This document shows positions 16,540 to 27,633 of a stretch of DNA of 64,000 nucleotides, one piece after another. Numbering within the stretch: the first letter of the stretch is position 1; the number at the start of each line of letters is the position of its first letter. The notes below the pieces were generated by a model that saw nothing but the letters and a program-made list of their open reading frames with translations, was not told where the DNA came from and did no database searches. A program made the translations under genes and the position numbers. Where the stretch lies: NCBI GenBank assembly GCA_963816435.1, contig CAWFKS010000016.1, positions 192,155 through 256,154 on the forward strand, written 5' to 3'. Source of the DNA: CAWFKS01 sp963816435 (GTDB lineage Bacteria; Pseudomonadota; Alphaproteobacteria; Rhizobiales; Rhizobiaceae).

Positions 16540-17314
16540 TCAGTCGGCGCCGGAGGCCATCGAAAATCCCTGCCGCTCGAAGGCGGCCTTCGCCGCGTCG
16601 CCCTTGAGGAAATCGAGGAACTCGTCGTCGAGCGGATTGTCGCTGTCGGCGATGGCGGCCGCCGGATAGATGATCGGCGGGTGGCTGTCGGCCGGGAAGG
16701 TGCCGACGACGCTGACGTTCGGGTCGGCCGCCGCGTCGGTGGCGTAGACGATGCCGTAGGGCGCCTCGCCGGTCGAGACCAGCGCCAGCGCGGCGCGCAC
16801 ATTGTCGGCCTGCGCCACCTTCGGCGCCACCGCGTCCCACACGCCGAGGCTTGTCGAGCGACGCCTTGCCGTAGATGCCGGCCGGCACCGCGTCGACCAG
16901 CGCCATCGCCAGCTTCTCGTCGCCGAGCAGCCCGGCGAGATCGAAGCCCGGGCCGATCTGCACCGGTTTGGCGTCGGTGCCGTGCGCCACCAGAACGATC
17001 GAGTTGGTCACGAGGTCGAAGCGGCTGCCGTCCCTGATCAGCCCCTCCTTTTCGAGCGTATCCATCCACTCGACATTGGCCGAGATGAACAAATCGGCCG
17101 GCGCGCCCTGCTCGATCTGGCGGGCAAGTGCGGAGGAGCCGGCGAGCGAGACGACGGCCTGGTGGCCGGTCGCCTTTTGGTATTCCGCGGAAATCACGTC
17201 CATCGCGTCCTTCAGGCTGGCGGCGGCGAACACCGTCACCGAATCCTGCGCGAAGGCCGGCGCGGCGGCAAGCGAAAGCGCCGCCGACACGAGCACTGCG
17301 AGAAGTATTTTCAC
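16540..17314 (-). pseudogene. modA: Molybdate-binding protein ModA, one frameshift
   Basis: Corrected length 257 residues. It has a 22-residue signal peptide ending AAPAFA, then the ModA motifs VFAAASLKDAMD, SLAGSSALARQIEQGAPADLF and IYGKASLDKL. One extra base near 16848-16849 breaks the frame just after this; removing it gives DKLGVWDAVAPKVAQADNVR and the conserved APYGIVYATDAAAD that binds oxyanion. First gene of modABC. No ModE gene or obvious ModE box was noticed in the 229 bases upstream. Confidence 0.92.
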
Positions 17315-17543
17315 GTCATGTCCTTTCCTGTCGCGCGGCGCACCGGCGCGCTGCCGGGGGCGTGCCCGGCACGGGTCTTCGGAACATGATGGTGGGCCGG
17401 CCAGGCATCCGCGCCCCGGATGCCGCCGGACCCTTTGGCAGAGGCGGCCATCGAAAGCCGCCCGGAAGCGCCGGACCTTATGCCGGCGCGGGCGCGATAG
17501 TGGGACGGATCGGCCGCCAAGGCAAGGCGGCCAATAGCTGGCG

Positions 17544-18251
17544 CTACTGCGCTTCCTTGGCCGAGGCCACCGTCGCCTCGATGTGATCGACCAGCGCGTC
17601 CGGCAGTTTCAGCCGGCCGGCCAGCATGTCGAGATAGCCGCGCTCGGCGCGCGCGTTCGGCTCGATGGCGAGCCGCGAGGCGGTGTAGAGCTCGACCTTC
17701 TGCGCGTCGGTCTTGGCCGAGGCGACGATGTCGTCGAGGTCGAACGGCTTGCCGAGCTCGGTGTCGATGAAGGCGCCGGCCTCCTCGTCGATGCCCGACA
17801 GTTTCAGCCGGTCGGCGATGCGGCCGCGTTCCTCGGCGTCGATATGGCCGTCGGCGCGCGCTGCCGCGATCATCGCGCGCACCAGCGCCTGCGCGAACTC
17901 CGCCTCGCCCTGCGGCGCCTGCGAGGGGTGGAAGCTGGTGTCTTCCGGCGCCGGTAGCAGGTCGGCGCCGCCGCCACTCGTCGCCTGCTGCTGCGGCGCC
18001 TCGCCGGCCTTGTAGTTCTGGTAGGCCTTGTAGGCGAGGCCGCTGACGGCGGCGAGCCCGCCGAGGCGCAGCGCCGTGCCCGTCAGCGCGCGGCCGGCGC
18101 CGGTGCCGAGCAGCACGGCGCCGAGCAGACCGGTGGCGATCGGGTTGTCGCGCGCCAGCTGGCCGGCCTGGCCGGCGGTCTCGCGCACCGTCTGGTCGGT
18201 GCCGGGGATCTTCGATCCGAGCAGGTCGTCGAGAAGTTTCCTGGCGTCCAT
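17544..18251 (-). CDS. DUF533 (YebE/TerB-like) inner-membrane protein
   Basis: A 235-residue protein starting MDARKLLDDLLGSK, typical of DUF533. The N-terminal third holds one or two hydrophobic, Gly-rich stretches (about residues 40-80); a linker rich in Ala, Gln and Pro follows. The C-terminal half is a TerB-like helical domain: MIAAARADGHIDAEERGRI and a later AERGYLDMLAGRLKLP. Family members are envelope proteins of unclear role. A GC stem-loop at 17512-17532 lies just past the stop and may be a terminator. Confidence 0.88.
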   Translation of the reverse strand: MDARKLLDDLLGSKIPGTDQTVRETAGQAGQLARDNPIATGLLGAVLLGTGAGRALTGTALRLGGLAAVSGLAYKAYQNYKAGEAPQQQATSGGGADLLPAPEDTSFHPSQAPQGEAEFAQALVRAMIAAARADGHIDAEERGRIADRLKLSGIDEEAGAFIDTELGKPFDLDDIVASAKTDAQKVELYTASRLAIEPNARAERGYLDMLAGRLKLPDALVDHIEATVASAKEAQ

Positions 18252-18361
18252 CGTGCGTGTCCCTCCACCTCAATGACGGCCGGCTCGAGCCGGCCCGGTT
18301 GCCGGGCAGGTAGGCATCGAAGGATGAAACTGCAATGACGGAACGGAAGCGGCCGCCGCCC

Positions 18362-19291
18362 TCACCCGCCGATCGGCAGCTTGCGGCCGCGGGCGCGGGC
18401 AAGCTCGACCTGGCGCTGGCGCTCGGCGTAGCGGGCGCGATCGGCCTCGGACCGGGTGTCGTGGCAGTGCGGGCATGACACGCCCTCGACATAGTCGTCC
18501 GAGCCCCGGTCCTCGACGGTCAGCGGATGGCGGCAGGCGCGGCAGAGCTCGGCCTCGCCCTCGGCCAGCCCGTGGCCGACCGAGACGCGCTCGTCGAAGA
18601 CGAAGCACTCACCCCGCCAGCGGCTTTCGCCGGCCGGAACGTCTTCCAGATATTTCAGGATGCCGCCCTTGAGGTGAAAAACCTCTTCCACGCCGAGCGA
18701 CTTCACGAAGGCCGTCGCCTTCTCGCAGCGTATGCCGCCGGTGCAGAACATGGCGACCTTGCGGCCGGCGAGGCGGTTCATGTTGCGCGTCGCCCAGGCA
18801 GGGAACTCCGCGAAGGAGGCGGTGCCGGGATCGACCGCCCGCTCGAACGTGCCGATCGCCACCTCGTAGGCGTTGCGCGTGTCGATGACGATCGTGTCGG
18901 GATCGGCGATGAGCTCGTTCCAGTCGGCCGGCGCGACATGGGTGCCGGCATCGCGCGCCGCGTCGACACCCGGCACGCCCATGGTGACGATCTCCTTCTT
19001 CAGACGCACCTTCATGCGATGGAAGGGCATCTCGGAGGCGGAACTGTATTTCACCTCCAGCCCGGAGAGGCCTGGGAGCGCCTCGATGGCGGCGACGATT
19101 TCGGAGATTGCCGCTTCGCTGCCGGCGATGGTGCCGTTGATGCCCTCGCCCGCCAGAAGCAGCGTGCCGCGAATGCCGAGCCTGCGGCATGTCTCAAGCA
19201 GCGGCCCGCGCAGCGCGGCGGGGTCGTCGAGCTGCGCGAACCGGTAGAGCGCGGCGACGCGGAACGGCGCGTCTTGCGGGATAGAGTTCAT
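18362..19291 (-). CDS. trhO: tRNA uridine-34 hydroxylase TrhO (rhodanese-like)
   Basis: A 309-residue cytoplasmic protein of the YceA/TrhO family, which adds a 5-hydroxyl to U34 of several tRNAs with oxygen. It has an N-terminal ferredoxin-like domain (EGINGTIAGS near 49-58), then a rhodanese domain whose active loop is CTGGIRCEK with catalytic C183 and C189. The C-terminal tail has two Cys pairs (CRAC and CPHC) that could bind zinc, found in a subset of the family. Divergent from the muramidase gene. Confidence 0.93.
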   Translation of the reverse strand: MNSIPQDAPFRVAALYRFAQLDDPAALRGPLLETCRRLGIRGTLLLAGEGINGTIAGSEAAISEIVAAIEALPGLSGLEVKYSSASEMPFHRMKVRLKKEIVTMGVPGVDAARDAGTHVAPADWNELIADPDTIVIDTRNAYEVAIGTFERAVDPGTASFAEFPAWATRNMNRLAGRKVAMFCTGGIRCEKATAFVKSLGVEEVFHLKGGILKYLEDVPAGESRWRGECFVFDERVSVGHGLAEGEAELCRACRHPLTVEDRGSDDYVEGVSCPHCHDTRSEADRARYAERQRQVELARARGRKLPIGG

Positions 19292-19455
19292 GGAGCGACG
19301 AGGTAGCCGCTCGCATGCGCGGGTTCAAGGTGCCGGCATTGCCGGCCATTGCCGCGAGCGCAGACGGACGGGCAACAAGAAACAAGCCGAAATCTGTCCC
19401 CGCCCCGCCGGCCGGCCCGACAATGGCCGGGAGAAACGAGGCCGGAGGCACGGAT

Positions 19456-20374
19456 TTGTTCGACACCGATACGATGAACGAGATCGCGGCTGTGGCGCGC
19501 GAAGTCGGGCTGGAGCCGGCCGCACTGCTGGCGGTGGCGGAGGTGGAAAGCGGCGGCCGCGCCTTCGCCGTCGTCGACGGCCGCAGGGAGCCGCTGATCC
19601 GCTTCGAGGGGCACTATTTCGACGCGCGGCTGAACGGAGCCGCCAGAAAGGCGGCACGGGCGGCGGGGCTTGCCGCGCCGTCGGCCGGCGCGGTGAAGAA
19701 CCCGTCCGGGCAGGCGGCGCGCTGGCGCATGCTCGCCCGCGCCGAGGCAATCGACCGCAAGGCGGCCCGCGAATCCACGAGCTGGGGGCTCGGCCAGGTG
19801 ATGGGCGCGCACTGGGCCTGGCTCGGCTATGCCGACGTCGACGCGCTGGTGGCCGAGGCGCGCGCGCGGCGCTGCCGGACAGGCGCGGCTGATGGCGCGC
19901 TTCATCGAGAAGGCGGCCCTGTCGGAAGCGCTCACGCGCCACGACTGGCCCGCCTTCGCGCGCGGCTACAACGGCCCCGCCTGGCGGCGCAACGGCTACG
20001 CCAGCAAGCTGGCGCGGGCCTACAAGCGCTTCGGCGGCGGCGAGGCCTCGGGCGAACCGGCCAGACGGAAGGCCGGCGAAAGCGACACCGGCCCCACCCT
20101 GCTGCGGCGCGGCGACGCCGGCGAGACGGTGCGCGACCTGCAGCGGGCGCTGTCGGCTCTCGGCTACCCGCTCGAGCCCGACGGCGTGTTCGGCAGGGCG
20201 ACGCAAATGGCGGTGCGGCGCTTCCAGACCGACCACGAACTCACAGCCGACGGCATCGCCGGGCCACGCACGCTGGCCGCGCTTCACGAGGCGCTGCCGG
20301 CAAGCGGCAATGCGGCGACATTCTGGAAACGCATCGCCGCCCTGCTGGTGCGCTGGTTGCGCGGGGTCCTGTAG
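19456..20374 (+). pseudogene. DUF3380 N-acetylmuramidase with peptidoglycan-binding domain, one frameshift
   Basis: A cell-wall hydrolase of about 305 residues when corrected. The DUF3380 muramidase domain covers the first 200 residues: VAEVESGGRAF contains the probable catalytic Glu, followed by LIRFEGHYF, ESTSWGLGQVMG and FARGYNGPAW. One extra base near 19868-19871 breaks it in the middle. A PG_binding_1 domain follows (LLRRGDAGETVRDLQRAL to DGIAGPRTLAAL), then a C-terminal hydrophobic stretch. TTG at 19456 has GGAGG 8 bases upstream; an ATG at 19423 is the alternative. The domain set is common in phage endolysins, but no other phage gene is nearby. Confidence 0.82.
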
Positions 20375-20442
20375 CGCGCTATGCGCAGGGCACCGCCTGA
20401 AGGCTGCGGACGACGCGGCCGCGGATTGAGAGAGGGACGGCG

Positions 20443-21093
20443 ATGCGGGCTTCCATCCAGGCCAAGACCGAGGCGCTTCTGGCCACCATCGGCGGCCAGC
20501 CGGTGATCCCCGTGCTCAAGATATCCAGACTGGCGAATGCCGTTCCGCTGGCCCAGGCGCTGGTGCGCGGCGGCCTGCCGGTGATCGAGATCACCATGCG
20601 CACGGCCGACGCGCTCGACGCCGTGCGCCTCGTCACCGCGGAAGTGCCGGACGCCGTGGTCGGCGCCGGCACGATCGTGTCTGCCCGCCACTTCGCCGAG
20701 GCGGTCGATGCCGGCGCACGCTTCATCGTCAGCCCCGGCACCACGCAGGAGCTTCTCGACGAGGCGCGGCCGAGCCCGGTGCCGCTGCTGCCGGGCGCGG
20801 TGACGCCGAGCGAGCTCATGGCGCTGCGCGAGGAAGGCTACAGTTTCGCGAAATTCTTCCCTGCCGAGCAGGCCGGCGGCGCGCGCTACCTGAAGGCGCT
20901 GGCCTCGCCGCTGGCGGGCATCCGCTTCTGCCCGACGGGCGGCATCTCGGCGAGCAACGCGGCCGACTACCTGTCGCTGCCCAACGTGGTCTGCGTCGGC
21001 GGCTCCTGGGTGGCGCCCGACGCGGCGGTCGACAACGGCGAGTGGGACGCGATCGAGAAGCTGGCGCGGGAAGCGGCGGCGCTGAAGGCGTAG
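20443..21093 (+). CDS. eda: 2-keto-3-deoxy-6-phosphogluconate (KDPG) aldolase
   Basis: A 216-residue class I aldolase of the Entner-Doudoroff pathway, splitting KDPG into pyruvate and glyceraldehyde 3-phosphate. The catalytic Glu is in PVIEITMRT (E49), and the Schiff-base Lys is in SFAKFFPAE (K137). Phosphate-binding motifs VGAGTI, SPGTTQ and CPTGGI are present. It follows the muramidase by 68 bases; the rest of the pathway (edd, zwf) is not in the window. Confidence 0.95.
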   Translation: MRASIQAKTEALLATIGGQPVIPVLKISRLANAVPLAQALVRGGLPVIEITMRTADALDAVRLVTAEVPDAVVGAGTIVSARHFAEAVDAGARFIVSPGTTQELLDEARPSPVPLLPGAVTPSELMALREEGYSFAKFFPAEQAGGARYLKALASPLAGIRFCPTGGISASNAADYLSLPNVVCVGGSWVAPDAAVDNGEWDAIEKLAREAAALKA

Positions 21094-21157
21094 TCCGGCC
21101 CGCGGCCGCCTTCACAGGACAATCGATCTGGAAGAGCGGCGCGCCGCCTGGTGGCGC

Positions 21158-21211
21158 GTTTCCAACATTTGCGTCCCACCGGTTTCAGCGAACCGAGCAA
21201 ATGTTGGAAAC
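21158..21211. repeat. Nested inverted repeat downstream of eda
   Basis: A perfect 15-base inverted repeat, GTTTCCAACATTTGC at 21158-21172 and its complement at 21197-21211, encloses a smaller inverted pair CGGTT/AACCG (21180-21184 and 21191-21195). It is less GC-rich than its surroundings. It lies between two convergent genes and has no T-run, so it may be a bidirectional barrier or a repeat relic. Confidence 0.55.
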
Positions 21212-21252
21212 CGAAGACCCATTGGCAACACTCTGGATCTCGTAGAATTTTC

Positions 21253-21306
21253 GAATTTGACATTCGATTCGAGGCCGAGATCGAACCGGTATCGAATGTC
21301 GAATTC
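21253..21306. repeat. Second inverted repeat between eda and the DUF882 gene
   Basis: GAATTTGACATTCGAT (21253-21268) and its complement with one mismatch (21291-21306) enclose 22 bases. The right arm reaches within 7 bases of the stop of the DUF882 gene (21313). With the repeat 40 bases before it, the gap carries two large foldbacks in tandem. Confidence 0.5.
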
Positions 21307-21312
21307 ATTCCA

Positions 21313-23121
21313 CTAGTCGAAGCGCGCCACCGACAGGAAGCTCACGGCCTTGCCGCTGAAGCGGTTGGTGTCGACGGCTCCGCCATCCGACTGGAAGCCG
21401 GCCGTGTAGACCAGCGTCGGCGCGGTGCGCACCAGATCGTGGGCAAAGCTCGGCGCGCGCGTGGCGGTGGTGTTCTTCACCATCGGGCGACCGCTCAGCG
21501 CCCAGCGGGCGATCTCGGGCGGAACCGGGACCACCATGGATTTCGGGTCGGGGCTGTTGTCGGCCGGGCCGGGACGCGGCCCCTTCGGCGTGGTGCGCAC
21601 GCCAGTGTCGAGCGCCACGGCCGGTGCTGCGCCGTCGACCCGGCCAAGCAGCGCCATCCGCGGCGACGCGGCGACCGAGACGGAGGCCAGGCGCGTCCCC
21701 TGGGGATCGTTGGCCGAAGGCGACTTGTCGCGACGGGCACCGTAGGGCACGGGCATCTCGGCGGCGAAGGCGTCATTGGACTGGCCGCCCGCCTCCGGCA
21801 CGTAGGCCGCGAGCGTCGGTCCGGAATTGGCCTGAGCCGCCTTGACCATGTCGGCCACGGCCTCGGCCGAAAGCGGCGGGCGCAGCGGACCGGATTGCTC
21901 TGTCTCGGGCGCGGCTTCGACAGAAGCGACCTGAACGGCCACATCGGTATCTTCGGGCTTCGCCTCGGGCCTGTAGTCCGGCCGCCATGTCGGCACCGGC
22001 ACCTCGGCGGATGCGAGCAGCAACTCGTCGGCGTTGCGCGAGCCGGCCGTCACGTCCTCGGGCAGGGAGACGGTCGCGGGAAGCTGCTCCGGCACCGGGG
22101 CGGGAGCAGCCGACGCGACCTGCTGCGCAGGCGCGGCGGGTTCGTTGCCACCGACATCTTCGGACGGACGCGGCGTCTTCACGCCCGGCAGCGCGGAGAT
22201 GACCTTGGGCAGCGCCGCGATCAGCGTCTGCGGCTGTTCGGGCTGGGCCTGCGGCTGCGGCTGACGTGCCGGCGCCGCGGCGCGTGCCGGCGCGGCCGGA
22301 CGCGTGGGCTCGGAAGCCGCCTCCGCCGTGTCTTCCTCGTCGTCGGCGCCGCCGCCGAAAAGCGCTCCGAACAGGGTCTTGCCGCTGCGCGAGGAGGTGG
22401 AAGCGCTGGCGATCTGGACGCTGCCGTCGCTGCGCTTGCGCGACTGGTAGGCGGCGAGCGCCTGATTGTAGCCGGGCAGCGGCTTGCCGTCCGAAGGAAC
22501 GTGCAGCGTCTTGCCGTCGGGGAACAGCGCCATCAGCTCGCCGCGGCTCATGCGCGGCCAGTGGCGAACGTTGCCCGTGTCCATGTGGACGAAGGGTGAG
22601 CCGGAGGTCGGGTAGTAGCCGACGCCGCCGACCTGCAGCTTCAGCCCGATGGCGCGCAGCTTGGCCAGCTTCACGTCGGGCAGGTAGAAATCCATCGCCT
22701 TGCCGAGCATGTGCTGGCTCTTCTTGGCGACGCCGTTGGAGCGGCTGCGCAGCAAGGCGTTGGTGTTCGGCGAGCGGTAGCCCGACACGACGTGGATATA
22801 GGCGCGGGAGCCGGACTCGCGATAGACCTCCCAGATCAGGTCGAGCAGGTGCGGGTCCATCTTGGTCGGCTCCTTGCGACGCCAGTCGCGCAGGAACCAG
22901 TTGATCTTGTCGAGGCCGCTCGGGATGTAGCGGCCGTTCTTCTTGAAGGTGATCTCGGCCTTCTCGCCGGTGTGCAGGAAGTAGAGCTTGAGACTGCGCG
23001 TCTCGGCGCTGGCACCCGAGGCGGCGAAGAGCAGCATCGCGAACGCGATCAGTGCCGGCAACCGAAGCCGCCCGGCCAGAAACTGCAAAAGCCGTTCCCT
23101 CACTGAATGTATCGCTGCCAA
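21313..23121 (-). CDS. DUF882/YcbK-type M15 peptidase-like envelope protein with long variable tail
   Basis: A 602-residue secreted protein. A signal anchor (about residues 18-39) is followed by the DUF882 domain to about residue 200. It keeps the zinc-ligand pattern of M15 peptidases: SGYRSPNTN, QHMLGKAMDFY (His and Asp) and FVHMDTG (His). E. coli MepK (YcbK) of this family cleaves peptidoglycan cross-links. The remaining 400 residues are low-complexity, rich in Ala, Pro, Gln and Ser, with three short motifs of type RxxPSFAHDL near the end. TTG 23121 and GTG 23100 are both possible starts. A near-CtrA site (TTAA-N7-TTAT, 23211-23225) lies upstream. Confidence 0.85.
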   Translation of the reverse strand: MAAIHSVRERLLQFLAGRLRLPALIAFAMLLFAASGASAETRSLKLYFLHTGEKAEITFKKNGRYIPSGLDKINWFLRDWRRKEPTKMDPHLLDLIWEVYRESGSRAYIHVVSGYRSPNTNALLRSRSNGVAKKSQHMLGKAMDFYLPDVKLAKLRAIGLKLQVGGVGYYPTSGSPFVHMDTGNVRHWPRMSRGELMALFPDGKTLHVPSDGKPLPGYNQALAAYQSRKRSDGSVQIASASTSSRSGKTLFGALFGGGADDEEDTAEAASEPTRPAAPARAAAPARQPQPQAQPEQPQTLIAALPKVISALPGVKTPRPSEDVGGNEPAAPAQQVASAAPAPVPEQLPATVSLPEDVTAGSRNADELLLASAEVPVPTWRPDYRPEAKPEDTDVAVQVASVEAAPETEQSGPLRPPLSAEAVADMVKAAQANSGPTLAAYVPEAGGQSNDAFAAEMPVPYGARRDKSPSANDPQGTRLASVSVAASPRMALLGRVDGAAPAVALDTGVRTTPKGPRPGPADNSPDPKSMVVPVPPEIARWALSGRPMVKNTTATRAPSFAHDLVRTAPTLVYTAGFQSDGGAVDTNRFSGKAVSFLSVARFD

Positions 23122-23328
23122 TTCCGTCGCCTTGCCGGCCTCTCGCGCCGCCTAGATGTCCCCGAACGACGTTCGGCCCCGCTCACCAGACCGAATATCA
23201 ACTCTAATGGTTAATCGCCGCTTATTGAAGCGGCTTTGCGGTAACACAGTGGCGATATCGTGACACAAACCGTGCATAACCGGCGTGGTTAACGCCTGGT
23301 TGCCGGGAAAACGCCGGCCTGCCCGAGT

Positions 23329-24835
<1,507 letters not shown>

Positions 24836-24982
24836 GAAATCCCGGAACAATTCACGATAGAGTGCTTGGAAGCGGGCTGGATCATACTGGCACAGCTTCC
24901 TAAACAAGGGCTCAAGGAAACGGGTGAACGATTCCTTGTGCGCCGGCAATCCAGCCCGGATACGTTGAAAAAGGTGAGTTCG

Positions 24983-26851
24983 ATGCGTTCGCATCCCGAG
25001 CACAGCATTCCCTCGCAGCCGAACGCCGCGCCCTCGGCGGTGGCGACCAGCGCGCGACCGGCAGAGGCGCCGCTCGGCAACCTGCCCGAGTGGAACCTGG
25101 CCGACCTCTACAGCGGGCTAGACGCGCCCGAACTGGCGCGCGACATCGGCGAGGCGGCCGACCGCGCCGTGCGCTTCGAGAAGCGCTGGAAGGGCACGCT
25201 GGCGGCAGAGGCCGCGAAGCTGGCCGACGGCGGGCTCGGCGAGGCGCTGGTCGAATACGAGGCGCTGGAGGAGCTGATGGGCAAGGTCATGTCCTATGCC
25301 GGCCTGCTCTATTCCGGCGACACCTCCGACCCGAAGCGCGCCAAGCTCTACGGCGACGTCCAGGAGAAGCTGACCGACGCCAGCGCCCATCTGCTGTTCT
25401 TCCCGCTGGAGCTCAACAAGCTGGAGGACGGGGCGGTCAACGCCGCACTCGACGCCGATCCGGCATTCGGACGCTACCGGCCCTGGGTGATCGACCAGCG
25501 CCAGGACAAGCCCTACCAGCTCGAGGACCGCATCGAGCAGCTCTTCCACGAAAAGTCGGTGACCGGCCGCGGCGCCTGGAACCGGCTGTTCGACGAGACG
25601 ATGACGGCGCTGCGCTTCGACGTCGGCGGCGAGGAGCTGGCGCTGGAGCCGGCGCTGAACAAGCTGCAGGACCCCGACGGCACGGTGCGCCGGATGGCGG
25701 CGGAGGCGCTGGCCGAGACCTTCGAGAAGAACCTGCGCACCTTCACGCTGATCACCAACACGCTGGCCAAGGACAAGGAGATCTCCGACCGCTGGCGCGG
25801 CTTCAAGGACATCGCCGATTCCCGGCACCTGGCCAACCGCGTCGAGCGCGAGGTGGTCGATGCGCTGGCCTCGGCGGTGCAGGAGGCCTATCCGCGCCTG
25901 TCGCACCGCTACTACCGCATGAAGGCGCGCTGGCTGGGCATGGACCAGATGAACCACTGGGACCGCAACGCGCCGCTGCCGGAAACCCCGCAACAGGTGA
26001 TCGGCTGGGACGACGCGCGCGACACGGTGCTTTCGGCCTATGGCGGCTTCGCCCCCGAGATGGCGGCGATCGCGAAGAAATTCTTCGACGGGCGCTGGAT
26101 CGACGCGCCGGTCAGGCCCGGCAAGGCGCCGGGCGCCTTCGCCCATCCGACCGTGCCGTCGGCGCACCCCTACGTGCTCCTGAACTACCAGGGCCGGCCG
26201 CGCGACGTGATGACGCTCGCCCACGAACTCGGCCACGGGGTCCACCAGGTGCTGGCCGCCGGCCAGGGCGCGCTGATGGCCTCGACGCCGCTGACGCTGG
26301 CCGAGACCGCCTCGGTGTTCGGCGAGATGCTGACCTTCCGCATGCTCATCGACAACACGCGCGAGCGTGGCGAGCGCAAGGCGATGCTCGCCCAGAAGGT
26401 CGAGGACATGATCAACACGGTCGTGCGCCAGATCGCCTTCTACGAGTTCGAGCGCAAGGTCCACACCGAGCGCCGCAAGGGCGAGCTGACCTCGGACCAG
26501 ATCGGCGAGTTCTGGCTGGAGGTGCAGGCCCAGAGCCTCGGCCCGGCAATCGCGCTGCGCGAGGGCTACGAGACGTTCTGGACCTACGTCCCGCACTTCA
26601 TCCACTCGCCGTTCTACGTCTATGCCTATGCCTTCGGCGACTGCCTGGTGAACTCGCTCTACGCGGTCTACCAGAACGCCGAAAAAGGCTTTCAGCAGAA
26701 GTATTTCGAGATGCTGAAGGCGGGCGGCACCAAGCACCACACCGAACTGCTGGCGCCGTTCGGTCTCGACGCCTCCGACCCCGCCTTCTGGCACAAGGGG
26801 CTTTCGGTGATCGAAGGCCTCATCGACGAACTGGAGGCGATGGAGGGCTGA
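24983..26851 (+). CDS. pepF: M3-family oligoendopeptidase F
   Basis: A 622-residue cytoplasmic zinc metallopeptidase that degrades short peptides. The catalytic motif HELGHGVHQ lies in the C-terminal third, with the downstream Glu in LTLAETASVFGEML. The N-terminal helical region has the PepF pattern ARDIGEAADRAVRFEKRWKG. ATG 24983 has AGGTGA 7-10 bases upstream; the long frame before it is antisense to the NtrC-type gene. The methyltransferase gene follows after 34 bases and may share the transcript. Confidence 0.93.
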   Translation: MRSHPEHSIPSQPNAAPSAVATSARPAEAPLGNLPEWNLADLYSGLDAPELARDIGEAADRAVRFEKRWKGTLAAEAAKLADGGLGEALVEYEALEELMGKVMSYAGLLYSGDTSDPKRAKLYGDVQEKLTDASAHLLFFPLELNKLEDGAVNAALDADPAFGRYRPWVIDQRQDKPYQLEDRIEQLFHEKSVTGRGAWNRLFDETMTALRFDVGGEELALEPALNKLQDPDGTVRRMAAEALAETFEKNLRTFTLITNTLAKDKEISDRWRGFKDIADSRHLANRVEREVVDALASAVQEAYPRLSHRYYRMKARWLGMDQMNHWDRNAPLPETPQQVIGWDDARDTVLSAYGGFAPEMAAIAKKFFDGRWIDAPVRPGKAPGAFAHPTVPSAHPYVLLNYQGRPRDVMTLAHELGHGVHQVLAAGQGALMASTPLTLAETASVFGEMLTFRMLIDNTRERGERKAMLAQKVEDMINTVVRQIAFYEFERKVHTERRKGELTSDQIGEFWLEVQAQSLGPAIALREGYETFWTYVPHFIHSPFYVYAYAFGDCLVNSLYAVYQNAEKGFQQKYFEMLKAGGTKHHTELLAPFGLDASDPAFWHKGLSVIEGLIDELEAMEG

Positions 26852-26885
26852 GCGCCCGACGAACACGAATACGAGGGAATTGCGA

Positions 26886-27542
26886 ATGAACGACAGCGCA
26901 TCCGAAGGCGTGAAGAAGGCGCTGGAGCTCGGCGGGGATGCCGAGCGCATCAAGGACTACTACCGCGACTGGGCGGCCGACTACGACGCCGATGTCGGCG
27001 CGGAAAACTACCGGGCTCCCCAGATCACCGCGTCGCTGGCGAGGCTCGTCCACCTCGCCTTCTGCGAAGGCCCGCGCAGGCGGCTGAAGGTGATGGACGC
27101 CGGCTGCGGCACCGGCCTTTCCGGCGTCGCCCTGCGCGAGGCCGGCTTCGCCGCGATCGACGGGTTCGACATCGCGCCGGAAATGGTCGACGCCGCCCGC
27201 GAGACCGGCGCCTACGAGGCGCTTTTCGCCGAGATCGACCTCAATGCCGACGAGGCCGGACTGCCCGATGCGAAGGACGGCTACGACATCGTCACGTCGG
27301 TCGGCGTCTTCACGCTCGGCCATGTCGCGCCCTCGGGCCTCGACCACCTGATCGCCATGGCCAAGCCCGGCGGCTTCCTCATCATCAGCACCCGCGACGG
27401 CTATCTGGAGGAATCCGGCTTCCGCGACCACGTCTCCTCGCTCGAGGCGGACGGGTCGGTGTCGCTGGTCAACCGGCTTGCCGACGCCAACTATGTCGGC
27501 GATGACCGGGCCGACTACTGGGTCTACCGCAAGGCCGCATGA
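26886..27542 (+). CDS. Class I SAM-dependent methyltransferase
   Basis: A 218-residue methyltransferase. Motif I VMDAGCGTG near residues 67-75 binds SAM; the following acidic strand is GFDIAPEMV; motif IV is YDIVTSVGVF. The N-terminal YYRDWAADYDADVG is typical of Williams-Beuren WBSCR27-like proteins. GAGGGA lies 8 bases before ATG 26886. Substrate unknown. Confidence 0.88.
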   Translation: MNDSASEGVKKALELGGDAERIKDYYRDWAADYDADVGAENYRAPQITASLARLVHLAFCEGPRRRLKVMDAGCGTGLSGVALREAGFAAIDGFDIAPEMVDAARETGAYEALFAEIDLNADEAGLPDAKDGYDIVTSVGVFTLGHVAPSGLDHLIAMAKPGGFLIISTRDGYLEESGFRDHVSSLEADGSVSLVNRLADANYVGDDRADYWVYRKAA

Positions 27543-27595
27543 GACCCCGCGAGGCGGTCCGGACACCGGACCGGATTGATCGCCGCCGCGCCGCA

Positions 27596-27620
27596 TATTA
27601 CAGTGTCATCACTTGTAATA
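27596..27620 (+). promoter_or_regulatory. Inverted-repeat operator before the toxin-antitoxin pair
   Basis: TATTACA (27596-27602) and TGTAATA (27614-27620) form a perfect 7-base inverted repeat with an 11-base spacer, 13 bases before the antitoxin start. The AT-rich half sites stand out against the GC-rich background. RHH antitoxins usually repress their own operon at such sites; binding here is inferred. Confidence 0.6.
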
Positions 27621-27633
27621 CAGAGGATCGGCG

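Noticed and set aside
19456..20374. Prophage remnant suggested by the DUF3380 endolysin-like gene
   Set aside because: No integrase, structural, holin or repressor gene nearby, and base composition matches the neighbours.
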